In this document: positions 34,641-42,729 of the stretch, one piece after another
How positions within the stretch are numbered: the first letter of the stretch is position 1
Layout: every line of letters begins with the position of its first letter
Source: Chitinophagaceae bacterium
GTDB taxonomy: Bacteria; Bacteroidota; Bacteroidia; Chitinophagales; Chitinophagaceae
Direction of reading: 5' to 3'
NCBI GenBank assembly: GCA_014879565.1
Contig: JACSRW010000030.1
Location: forward strand, 91,092-155,091
DNA: 64,000 nt
Made by a program: the position numbers and the translations under genes
The notes under the pieces: model-generated
What the model was told of the DNA's origin: nothing
Seen by the model: only the letters and a program-made list of their open reading frames with translations
Database searches by the model: none

Positions 34641-36497
34641 TCAGTTGGAACGGCCGAGCATTTCTTCGAGTTTCATCACCAGTTCTGTTTTAGTGATAGG
34701 CACTCCCATGATCTTATTGTAACCTTTGGCATCTATCAGAAACTCGTCCCGGATAATTTTTATAAGCTGGCCATTGTTGATTTCCGGTATCAGTACCTGT
34801 TCGAAATTCTTCAGCATCGCGCCCAGGTTTTTGGGGAAGGGGCGGATATAACGAAGATGTGCATGACTTACCGGATAACCCTGTGCCTGCAGTTCGGCCA
34901 CGGCTGATTTAATCGCTCCGTAAGTGGAGCCCCATCCGAGTACCAGGATCTTGCCCTTTTCGGGACCACTGTCCAGTTGCTGATCAGGCAGGTAATCTGC
35001 AATCTTATCTACTTTCTCCTGGCGCAGTTTTACCATGAGCTGGTGATTCTCGGGCTCATAATTCACATTGCCGGTGATATGCTGTTTTTCCAGACCCCCG
35101 ATCCGGTGTTCCAGTCCTGCGGTGCCGGGTACCGCCCAGGGCCGGGCCAGTTTTTCATCCCGGGCATAGGGTTTATACTTTTCTTCTCCTTCCGCCAGTT
35201 CTTTTTTGAATGTCACCTCAATCGGTTTCAGGTCGGCGGCAGCAGGGAATTTCCAGGGTTCTGCCCCGTTGGCGATATAGCCATCACTCAGAAATACAAC
35301 CGGTGTCATATGCCGTACGGCAATCCTTACCGCCTCATAAACGGTTTCAAAACAATCGGCGGGTGTGGAAGCAGAAATAACCGGCATGGGGCACTCGCCG
35401 TTCCGTCCGTAGTAAGCCTGCAGCAGGTCACTCTGTTCGGTTTTGGTAGGGAGACCGGTTGAAGGGCCGCCCCGCTGTATATTCACAATGACCAGGGGTA
35501 TTTCCAGCATCATGGCCAGTCCCATGGCTTCCCCTTTCAGGGCGATACCAGGACCGCTGGAAGTGGTCACGCCCAGGGCGCCGCCGTAGCTGGCACCGAT
35601 TGCAGAGGCAATCCCCGCAATCTCATCCTCGGCCTGGTAAGTACGCACCCCAAATTGTTTGTATTTGCTCAGGTCGTGCAGAATATCTGATGCCGGTGTG
35701 ATGGGATAGGTGCCCAGGAAAAGAGGCAGTCCGCTTTTTTCCGAAGCGGCGATCAGCCCCAGCGCAACGGCCTGGTTCCCCATAATGGAGCGGTATTCAC
35801 CGGTTTCCATCCGGGCTTTTTCCACGGTATAGGTGGTGGTGAAGGTTTCAGTAGTATCTCCGTAATTGTACCCGGCCTGCAATACTTTGATATTGCTTTC
35901 CAGGATTTCGGGTTTCTTGCCGAATTTATCTCTCAGAAAGGCAATGGTGTTCTCCATATCCCGGTTATACATCCAGTAAAGGAAGCCCAGCACAAACATA
36001 TTCTTTGCCCGGTCTTTTTCCTTCATGCCAAGCGTCACGTCTTTCAGGGCTTCACGGGTCATCTTGGTGACATCCATTTTGATCACTTCGTAATTGCCCA
36101 GGCTGCCGTCTTCCAGGGGATTAACTCCATCCGGGTAATTGGCCAGACGCAGGTTTTTCGCGTCAAATCCATCGGTATTGACAATGATTTTTCCCCCTTT
36201 TTTGAGGGCTTTCAGATTCACTTTCAGGGCGGCGGCATTCATGGCTACCAGCACATCACAGGCATCTCCGGGGGTAAACACCCGGTCTGAAGAGAACCGG
36301 AGTTGGAATCCGCTCACGCCGGGAACAGTACCCTGCGGCGCCCGGATTTCAGCCGGGAAATCCGGAAAAGTCGCGAGATCAATCCCTAATAATGCCGTGT
36401 TATTGGTAAACTGGCTGCCGGTCAGCTGCATACCGTCTCCGCTGTCTCCGGCAAATTTGATAACCACATCATGTAATACTTCCTGTTTTCTGGCCAT
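34641..36497 (-). CDS. korA: 2-oxoacid:ferredoxin oxidoreductase, fused gamma-alpha subunit (KorA)
   Basis: This 618-residue protein starts at ATG 36495-36497 (MARKQEVLHDVVIKFAGDSG); ten upstream codons are optional. The N-terminal gamma-type domain (about 1-190, GDSGDGMQLTGSQF) is fused to the alpha pyrimidine-binding domain (FLGTYPITPASDILHDL, YQAEDEIAGIASAIGASYGG) and the transketolase C-terminal-like region. It would oxidise 2-oxoglutarate (or another 2-oxoacid) to the acyl-CoA with reduction of ferredoxin. The thiamine-binding beta subunit (KorB), usually the next gene, is absent from the window, and a terminator follows at once. The partner must be encoded elsewhere. Confidence 0.9.
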   Translation of the reverse strand: MARKQEVLHDVVIKFAGDSGDGMQLTGSQFTNNTALLGIDLATFPDFPAEIRAPQGTVPGVSGFQLRFSSDRVFTPGDACDVLVAMNAAALKVNLKALKKGGKIIVNTDGFDAKNLRLANYPDGVNPLEDGSLGNYEVIKMDVTKMTREALKDVTLGMKEKDRAKNMFVLGFLYWMYNRDMENTIAFLRDKFGKKPEILESNIKVLQAGYNYGDTTETFTTTYTVEKARMETGEYRSIMGNQAVALGLIAASEKSGLPLFLGTYPITPASDILHDLSKYKQFGVRTYQAEDEIAGIASAIGASYGGALGVTTSSGPGIALKGEAMGLAMMLEIPLVIVNIQRGGPSTGLPTKTEQSDLLQAYYGRNGECPMPVISASTPADCFETVYEAVRIAVRHMTPVVFLSDGYIANGAEPWKFPAAADLKPIEVTFKKELAEGEEKYKPYARDEKLARPWAVPGTAGLEHRIGGLEKQHITGNVNYEPENHQLMVKLRQEKVDKIADYLPDQQLDSGPEKGKILVLGWGSTYGAIKSAVAELQAQGYPVSHAHLRYIRPFPKNLGAMLKNFEQVLIPEINNGQLIKIIRDEFLIDAKGYNKIMGVPITKTELVMKLEEMLGRSN

Positions 36498-36628
36498 TGC
36501 TTGTAAGTTATTCTGCGAATTTAGCACAGTTTCGCCAAGGTAAGGACACTGATTTTGATCATAAGGGATAATTCTGGTTAGGGGAAATATCAGTTACAAT
36601 TTTTATATTGTCCGCTGAATTTTCCCCT

Positions 36629-38569
36629 ATGCCCCGATTTTTATTCCTTATCCTGCTGCCGGTTATGATCCTGCCAGGTTTTTTACAGGCCCAGAACGAT
36701 GACGACCTTTTTGAAGCCAACCGGCTCAAAAAAGTATTTCCTGACGACCGGGTGGCCGCCACCCTGGTGGAAGAAGAATATACTTTTGACCGGGGCCGCT
36801 CGGAAGACCGCCTGCCCCTGGTGACCGCCACACGTCAGACCGGAATCAACTTTCTTGCCCTGCGGGAAAGAGCCGGTATCCAGTACTTCGACTTTTATAA
36901 CTCTTTTTCCAAAATCACCTCTTTCCGGCAACTGGAGAAACGAAAGGGGATGTTTGGCGTCAAGAAAAACTATAATGTCGGTTTTGCCATTGACCAGTCG
37001 GCCAGTTCCAGTGAAATTTTCTCGGATGACAGCCGGGTAAAGTATTTCAATATCGGCTTTTCCGGTTACGGGGATGTATCGCGGGTGGAAACGGAAAAAA
37101 AATACCTGGATTCCAAATACCTTACCTCCGACTATTTCCACAGCTGGTACCCCGCCAAAGAAAAAATAATCCGGATCCGTATTCCCGAATGGCTGGAACT
37201 GGATATACGGGAATTCAATTTTGAAGGGCATAAAATATCCCGGCAGAAAACCCAGGAAAAGGGGGAAACCGTCATCACCTACCGTCTCCAGCAAATACCG
37301 GCCGTGAAAAACGAAAGCCGTGCCATGGGTATGGCTTACCAGTATCCCCATATTGTTTTTGTGGTAAAGTCCTTCATGTATGAAGGCAAAAAAGAAAAGG
37401 GATTCAGCGATGCCGGCGACTTGTATAACTGGTATAATTATCTCTATAAAAAATGTGTCAATCAGCCTGAAGTATTAAAGGCTAAAGTGACGGAACTGAT
37501 TAAAGGCAAAACCACGGAAACGGAAAAGGTGAAATCCATCTTTTACTGGGTGCAGGATAATATCCGTTATATCGCCTTTGAGGACGGGCTGGCCGGTTTT
37601 ATCCCCGCCACGGCCCAGGATGTGTACCAGTCTAAATACGGCGACTGCAAGGGTATGGCCAACCTGCTTACAGAAATGCTCCGGCTCGCGGGTTTTCAGG
37701 CCTATATGACCTGGATCGGCACCCGCCATATTCCCTATGATTATACCCTGCCTTCCCTGGCTGTGGACAACCACTGCATCAGCACGGTACTGATTGGCGG
37801 GAAAGAGTATTTCCTGGACGGGACCGAAAAATACATTCCGTTCGGCGAATACGCCTGGCGTATCCAGGGAAAAGAAGTACTGATCGGAAAAGGCGATAAA
37901 TATGAAGTGAAAAAAGTGCCTGTCCAGGAAAAGGAGAAAAACAAAATTCTCACGCAAACCAGTTTCCGGCTGGAGAACAACGTGCTGAAAGGCCATGTGA
38001 AAGCCACCCTTACAGGAGAGCAGCGGACCGGTTTTCACCAATATTATCATGAGCTGCCGGGAGATGACAGGAAAAAAATGATACAGCGCTACCTGGAGTT
38101 TGGCAACCGGAACCTGCTGGTGAGTAATGTAAAAACCTCGGATCTTGACAACCGCGAAATACCGGTAGTGATTGAGGGGGATATAGATCTCACTAATTAT
38201 GTCATAACGGAAGACAAGGAAATTTATCTCGGCATTGACTTCTACCCGGAAAACCTGCGGGGCCTGCAACCAGACAAAGACCGCGGACAGGACTATGCCC
38301 TGCCATCCAGTTATGTCGCTGTGGATGAAACGGAGCTTACCCTGCCTGCCGGATACAAAGTAATATCCCTGCCTGCCCCGCTCAGCGAAAAAGCAGCCGA
38401 TTATGAAGTACAGGGCGCCTATACCCAAAAGGACAACAAAGTGATTTTTACCAAAACACTTGCCTTTACTACCGGTCGCATCCGGAAAACAGATTTTGAA
38501 AACTGGAAAGCTTTTACCCGCAAACTGAAGGATTTTAACAGCAACCTTATTCTTGTAAAAAAACCCTGA
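36629..38569 (+). CDS. Secreted transglutaminase-like protein (catalytic residues intact)
   Basis: The protein is 646 residues, starting at ATG 36629 rather than the TTG at 36608. The signal peptide covers about residues 1-22 (ends LQAQ). A DUF3857-like N-terminal region is followed by a transglutaminase core with Cys340 (YGDCKGMANLL), His382 (DNHCIST) and Asp397 (YFLDGT), the complete triad. A C-terminal beta-rich region follows. It is likely a periplasmic or surface protein and may act as a protease or crosslinker; the substrate is unknown. The next gene, 14 bases downstream, is a related protein that has lost the triad, so the two probably form a pair. Confidence 0.85.
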   Translation: MPRFLFLILLPVMILPGFLQAQNDDDLFEANRLKKVFPDDRVAATLVEEEYTFDRGRSEDRLPLVTATRQTGINFLALRERAGIQYFDFYNSFSKITSFRQLEKRKGMFGVKKNYNVGFAIDQSASSSEIFSDDSRVKYFNIGFSGYGDVSRVETEKKYLDSKYLTSDYFHSWYPAKEKIIRIRIPEWLELDIREFNFEGHKISRQKTQEKGETVITYRLQQIPAVKNESRAMGMAYQYPHIVFVVKSFMYEGKKEKGFSDAGDLYNWYNYLYKKCVNQPEVLKAKVTELIKGKTTETEKVKSIFYWVQDNIRYIAFEDGLAGFIPATAQDVYQSKYGDCKGMANLLTEMLRLAGFQAYMTWIGTRHIPYDYTLPSLAVDNHCISTVLIGGKEYFLDGTEKYIPFGEYAWRIQGKEVLIGKGDKYEVKKVPVQEKEKNKILTQTSFRLENNVLKGHVKATLTGEQRTGFHQYYHELPGDDRKKMIQRYLEFGNRNLLVSNVKTSDLDNREIPVVIEGDIDLTNYVITEDKEIYLGIDFYPENLRGLQPDKDRGQDYALPSSYVAVDETELTLPAGYKVISLPAPLSEKAADYEVQGAYTQKDNKVIFTKTLAFTTGRIRKTDFENWKAFTRKLKDFNSNLILVKKP

Positions 38570-38583
38570 CCCCACCCGATTGT

Positions 38584-40731
38584 ATGAAGCAGTTCCTGAT
38601 ACTACTCTTCTCCCTTTCTCTCACTTCCGGCCTGATGGCCCAGGAAGAAGACACTTTCAGCCCGGCCAAACTGGAAGCGATCAGCCAGCATATGAAAGCC
38701 GTCTGGGAGGATGCAGACCCTGATTTTTCCGTATCCGATATCCCGGGAAAATGGAAAGAAGAGAGCGCTGTGATCATCGCCCAAAAAACCCGGTTTTCCT
38801 TTGACAAGGATGCCAATAAACTGGCTGTTTACGAAATTACCCGGAGACGAATCCGCCTCAATGACCGGGATGCAGTGAACAGCTATTCTTCGGTTTTTTT
38901 CCGGATCGGTTCGGTGAATGACGGGGCCGGCATCCGGGTCATCAAACCCAATGGTTCGGTAAAGGAAGTAACCCTGCGCAATGCCGTATTTGTAGAAGAC
39001 AAGGATGAGGTTCCCTCCGCCTTCACCCCCTATATAGGCAAGGCCAATACGTATATTGATAAAAGTAAAAGCCGTGTGCTTTATTACAAAGTGGCGGTAC
39101 CCGACCTGGCTCCCGGCGATATCATTGATTACGGAACCATTTTTTATGACGACAACACCGTCAAAAAAATGAGTTATATCGAGTTTGATCCGATCTATTT
39201 TGTGTGCACCCGGGAGTACCCGGTACTCAGCCAGAAATTTGAAATTGATACAGATAATAACTCTTTTGTAAACTCCAAGTCCACGATGGGCGCCCCGGCT
39301 TTTAAGGAAACGGGTAATCCAAATGCCGAGTACAGCTGGGAAGACAGGAACCGGGAAAAAATGAGCGATACCCGCTGGGTAAACAGGCTGATTGAATTTC
39401 CGATGCTGAAATTCCAGATTGTTTTTTCCCGGAGTGAAAACCGCGCTGATCTTTTTATCGGCGACCGGGGAGAGCTGAAGCAATCCATCAGCCCCGAAGA
39501 GCTGGCCAAAAAAATGAATAACCTGTATAACCGGCTGGATGGCTCGGCTTATTACGATATAGCCCGTGCCTATCTCAAACAGATTGGCTATGCTGATCTG
39601 CGGGAGGAGGATTTTATACAGAAGACCTATTATATTCTCCGGCATATGTCATTTTACCGGGCCAACGGATTTTCCAGTGAACTTTTTGCCTCCTGTCTGA
39701 CTCAATGCCTTGACCTGCGTAAAATACCTTATGATCTGGTGGTTACGGCTCCTTCCACCCTGACAAAACCCGGAGATATCATCTTCCGGACCGAGCCGGA
39801 ATGGATGGTAAGGGTTAAGGATAAGTTCATTTTTAACGCGACCCTGTTCTCCAATCCCTATGACCTGCGGGAAGAGTTCCTGAACACCCCGGCCTATATC
39901 ATCAGCCTGGGAAAAACCCCCACGGCCACCCCCATTACACTTCCGGGCTGCAAAGCAGAGGATAATATCACCACCAATACCGTAACCGCAACCATTGATA
40001 CGGCCAACCGCAATATGCAGGTGGTACTTCAGCGGGCGGTAACCGGGCTGAGTAAGAAAAATTATAATTATCAGGGACTTGTTCATACCACCGCGCTGGA
40101 TGATGATCACCGTAGTTACGGCGGGGAAGATGATGTGCGGGCCGGAATGAAAGGCGCTGTACTTGAGAGTTATGAGGAAAAACTGCGGGAACGGAAAAAA
40201 GAAGATAAAACCAGGAAACTGGAGTTTATGAAGAAAGATCTGGAAGATGATTTTGAGAATATCACCGCCTTCAGCGAATTTACCCTCAATGCTGACGGGC
40301 GTAACTGGCGCAAGCAGGAGCTGAACTATACCAGTAAGTTTGAACTGGGTGATATGGTTAAAATTGCCGGTGAAAACCTGCTGGTAGCCGTGCCCGGTCT
40401 GATGGGCGACCAGCTATGGATTCCGCAGGATGAGCGTCTGCGGGAACTGGATGCCTATATGGGTTATCCCCGCACCCTGCGGAACATTATCAGATTCACG
40501 GTTCCTGATGGCTATAAAGTGGTGGGGATTCAGCATCTGAATACCAGTGTTGATAATCCGGCCGGCACTTTTGCCGTACAGGCATCCATGGAAGGAAATG
40601 TGCTGACCCTGCTGGTAAAAAAACACTATAAACAAGGGACGGTCAGTAAGGCAGACTGGCCGGGATTGATGGAAATGCTGGACGCCGCTTATAACTTTTC
40701 GCAGAAGAAGGTATTGCTGAAAAAAATGTAA
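38584..40731 (+). CDS. DUF3857 protein with degenerate transglutaminase domain
   Basis: The protein is 715 residues with a signal peptide (about 1-20, ends LMAQ). The N-terminal DUF3857 region (about 55-270) includes EITRRRIRLNDRDAVNSYS and KVAVPDLAPGDIIDYG. A transglutaminase-like middle follows (about 320-430), but the position of the nucleophile is SSELFASC rather than GDCK, and the His/Asp region (EPEWMVRVKDKFIFNATLF) lacks the usual His-Val-Trp pattern. Catalysis by this domain is therefore unlikely. A 14-base gap to the upstream intact transglutaminase suggests co-expression and perhaps a complex. Confidence 0.85.
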   Translation: MKQFLILLFSLSLTSGLMAQEEDTFSPAKLEAISQHMKAVWEDADPDFSVSDIPGKWKEESAVIIAQKTRFSFDKDANKLAVYEITRRRIRLNDRDAVNSYSSVFFRIGSVNDGAGIRVIKPNGSVKEVTLRNAVFVEDKDEVPSAFTPYIGKANTYIDKSKSRVLYYKVAVPDLAPGDIIDYGTIFYDDNTVKKMSYIEFDPIYFVCTREYPVLSQKFEIDTDNNSFVNSKSTMGAPAFKETGNPNAEYSWEDRNREKMSDTRWVNRLIEFPMLKFQIVFSRSENRADLFIGDRGELKQSISPEELAKKMNNLYNRLDGSAYYDIARAYLKQIGYADLREEDFIQKTYYILRHMSFYRANGFSSELFASCLTQCLDLRKIPYDLVVTAPSTLTKPGDIIFRTEPEWMVRVKDKFIFNATLFSNPYDLREEFLNTPAYIISLGKTPTATPITLPGCKAEDNITTNTVTATIDTANRNMQVVLQRAVTGLSKKNYNYQGLVHTTALDDDHRSYGGEDDVRAGMKGAVLESYEEKLRERKKEDKTRKLEFMKKDLEDDFENITAFSEFTLNADGRNWRKQELNYTSKFELGDMVKIAGENLLVAVPGLMGDQLWIPQDERLRELDAYMGYPRTLRNIIRFTVPDGYKVVGIQHLNTSVDNPAGTFAVQASMEGNVLTLLVKKHYKQGTVSKADWPGLMEMLDAAYNFSQKKVLLKKM

Positions 40732-40815
40732 AACCCTCAGCGTATTACTGCATTCGGTTTTAATCAATCTTTAACCTTTGGCTTTTTGCAAAGCTGCAGG
40801 TCAGCAATTACTTTC

Positions 40816-41727
40816 ATGGCGGATTTAAAAACACCACACTCCTTTATGCACCCTGCTCCCGCTGCTGATGACGGCGACCCTGCCAAACCTGTAAGCCGCC
40901 CGGCCTTACGGATTCTGTTCATTTTTGCCCTTACCGGTCTGTTTGCCTGCCAGGAGAAAACAGCATCGCCAACGGTAAGTCCCAGCCCCGATACAGTGAA
41001 AACCACTGAGAAAAAAAGAGATGGTTCAATACTGCCGGATGGTTCTTCAAAGAAAAAAATCTATCTCACTTTTGATGACGGTCCGAATAAGGGAACCCGG
41101 AATGTGCTGCAGATTATCCGGGAAGAACAGGTGCCAGCCAGTTTTTTTGTGGTGGCTGTACACAGTACGGATACCCGCCAGCAAAAAGAAACCTGGGAAA
41201 TACTCCGGGCAGACAGCCTGATTGATCGCTGCAATCACAGTTACAGTCATGCCCGGAACCGGTACAACAGTTATTATGAAAACCCGGCTGCCGTTGTTGA
41301 GGATTTTAACCAGGCGCAGCAGTTGCTGGGCCTGTCAAATAGAATTGCCCGCACACCCGGCCGGAATATCTGGCGGATTGACAGTATCCGTCACACGGAT
41401 ATTTTTGAAAGCAGTATGGCGGCCGACAGTCTGTACGCTGCCGGTTATGATCTGATGGGATGGGATATTGAATGGACCTTTCATCATAGAACCCTTCGTC
41501 CCGATGCCGATACCGGCCTGCTTCTTCGCCGGATTTATAACCTGCTTGAATCGGGTAAAACCCGTACGCCCGGTCATTTGGTACTTCTCGCACACGACCA
41601 GGCATATCAGAAAGAAACGTACCTGGAAGAACTGCGGTATATTATCCGTCAGCTGAAACAAAACCCGGCTTACCAGCTCGAATTAATCACCCGCTATCCG
41701 GGTATAAGAAAAAGCCGGGAATTGTGA
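40816..41727 (+). CDS. Polysaccharide deacetylase (NodB/CE4 family), membrane-linked
   Basis: The protein is 303 residues from ATG 40816; an in-frame ATG at 40846 is an alternative. A hydrophobic segment (ALRILFIFALTGLFAC) ending in Cys suggests a lipoprotein or anchor. The CE4 motifs are present: TFDDG (metal and catalytic Asp), NHSYSHA (metal His pair), RTPGRN, and LLAHD near the end. It would remove acetyl groups from an N-acetylated glycan such as peptidoglycan or an exopolysaccharide. It follows the DUF3857 gene by 84 bases on the same strand. Confidence 0.85.
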   Translation: MADLKTPHSFMHPAPAADDGDPAKPVSRPALRILFIFALTGLFACQEKTASPTVSPSPDTVKTTEKKRDGSILPDGSSKKKIYLTFDDGPNKGTRNVLQIIREEQVPASFFVVAVHSTDTRQQKETWEILRADSLIDRCNHSYSHARNRYNSYYENPAAVVEDFNQAQQLLGLSNRIARTPGRNIWRIDSIRHTDIFESSMAADSLYAAGYDLMGWDIEWTFHHRTLRPDADTGLLLRRIYNLLESGKTRTPGHLVLLAHDQAYQKETYLEELRYIIRQLKQNPAYQLELITRYPGIRKSREL

Positions 41728-41733
41728 GACAGA

Positions 41734-41761
41734 GACTCCCAACTCCCAACTCCCGACTCCC
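41734..41761 (+). repeat. Heptamer array (AACTCCC-type), four units
   Basis: GACTCCC, AACTCCC, AACTCCC, GACTCCC in exact 7-bp register, in the 40-base gap between the stop of the deacetylase gene and the convergent AIM24 gene. Its reverse complement (GGGAGTT/GGGAGTC) resembles the GGGAGAC unit at 34411. Confidence 0.75.
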
Positions 41762-41767
41762 GTCTCT

Positions 41768-42568
41768 TTATTCTCTTCCGTCAAAAATATTCCCCAGTCC
41801 TCCCAGTAAACTGCCTTCCTCCTTGCGGTTGGTTGTGGCATACTGGAGTATCCGGCCAGCCAGACGGCTGATAGGCAGCGACTGGATCCATACTTTGCCG
41901 GGACCCTGCAGACGGGCAAAGAAGAGGCCTTCACCCCCAAACATAAAATTCTTGATACCCCGTACAAATTCAATATCAAAATCAACCGAAGGCGTATAGG
42001 CTACCACACAGCCGGTATCAATCTTCAGCACCTCCCCGGGTTGCAGTTCCCTTTCCAGGATATATCCGCCGGCATGCAGAAAGGCCTGCCCGTCGCCTTC
42101 CAGTTTTTGCATAATAAAACCTTCCCCGCCAAATAAACCGGTACCAAGGCGGCGCTGGAGGTGAATCCCCACGCTAACCCCTTTGGCGGCACACAGAAAG
42201 GCATCCTTCTGCGCAATGATGGTTCCGCCCAGTTCCTGCAGATCGAGGGGAATGATTTTACCGGTATAGGGAGCGGCAAAACTGACTTTCTTTTTCCCGG
42301 AAGCATTATTGGAGAAAGCTGTCATAAACAGACTTTCTCCCGTCAGGATCCTTTTCCCTGCACTCATCAGTTTTCCAAAAAATCCGCCACTTTGCTGCGT
42401 GGAGCCGTCTCCGAATATGGTCTGCATCTGGATTCCGTCTTCCATCATCAGCATAGAACCGCTTTCAGCGATAGCCGTTTCCTGGGGGTCCAGTTCAATT
42501 TCCACAAATTGCATTTCTTCACCATATATCCTGTAATCAATTTCGTGATTCACACGGGGTGTTGCCAT
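41768..42568 (-). CDS. AIM24/TIGR00266 family protein
   Basis: The protein is 266 residues from ATG 42566-42568 ([16 protein letters not shown]); the longer frame has no family support. It shows the AIM24 pattern: [36 protein letters not shown], a Gly-rich repeat region ([15 protein letters not shown]) and the end [11 protein letters not shown]. This cupin-like beta protein family is conserved in bacteria and mitochondria, and its molecular role is not settled. It converges on the deacetylase gene. Confidence 0.88.
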   Translation of the reverse strand: MATPRVNHEIDYRIYGEEMQFVEIELDPQETAIAESGSMLMMEDGIQMQTIFGDGSTQQSGGFFGKLMSAGKRILTGESLFMTAFSNNASGKKKVSFAAPYTGKIIPLDLQELGGTIIAQKDAFLCAAKGVSVGIHLQRRLGTGLFGGEGFIMQKLEGDGQAFLHAGGYILERELQPGEVLKIDTGCVVAYTPSVDFDIEFVRGIKNFMFGGEGLFFARLQGPGKVWIQSLPISRLAGRILQYATTNRKEEGSLLGGLGNIFDGRE

Positions 42569-42585
42569 AACTAAAAATTTTGATA

Positions 42586-42593
42586 CAAAATTA
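42586..42593 (-). promoter_or_regulatory. -7 box (TAATTTTG) for the AIM24 gene
   Basis: An exact TAnnTTTG match on the minus strand, 17 bases upstream of the start codon. No -33 TTTG at normal spacing. Confidence 0.4.
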
Positions 42594-42729
42594 AGCTGCG
42601 CCGTCAATGCCTGTCTGCTGAAATCGCCGGATGGCGGAAAATTACCGGTGAATGGGATAAATGGCAGAAGGAAAGCCGTTTTATGGCTTAACTTGCCGGA
42701 CAATTTTACCTGTTACCAAAATGTATATC

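Noticed and set aside
37475..38575. Open frame of 366 codons opposite to the transglutaminase gene
   Set aside because: Shadow of a real gene with intact signal peptide and catalytic triad; composition is atypical and there is no start context.
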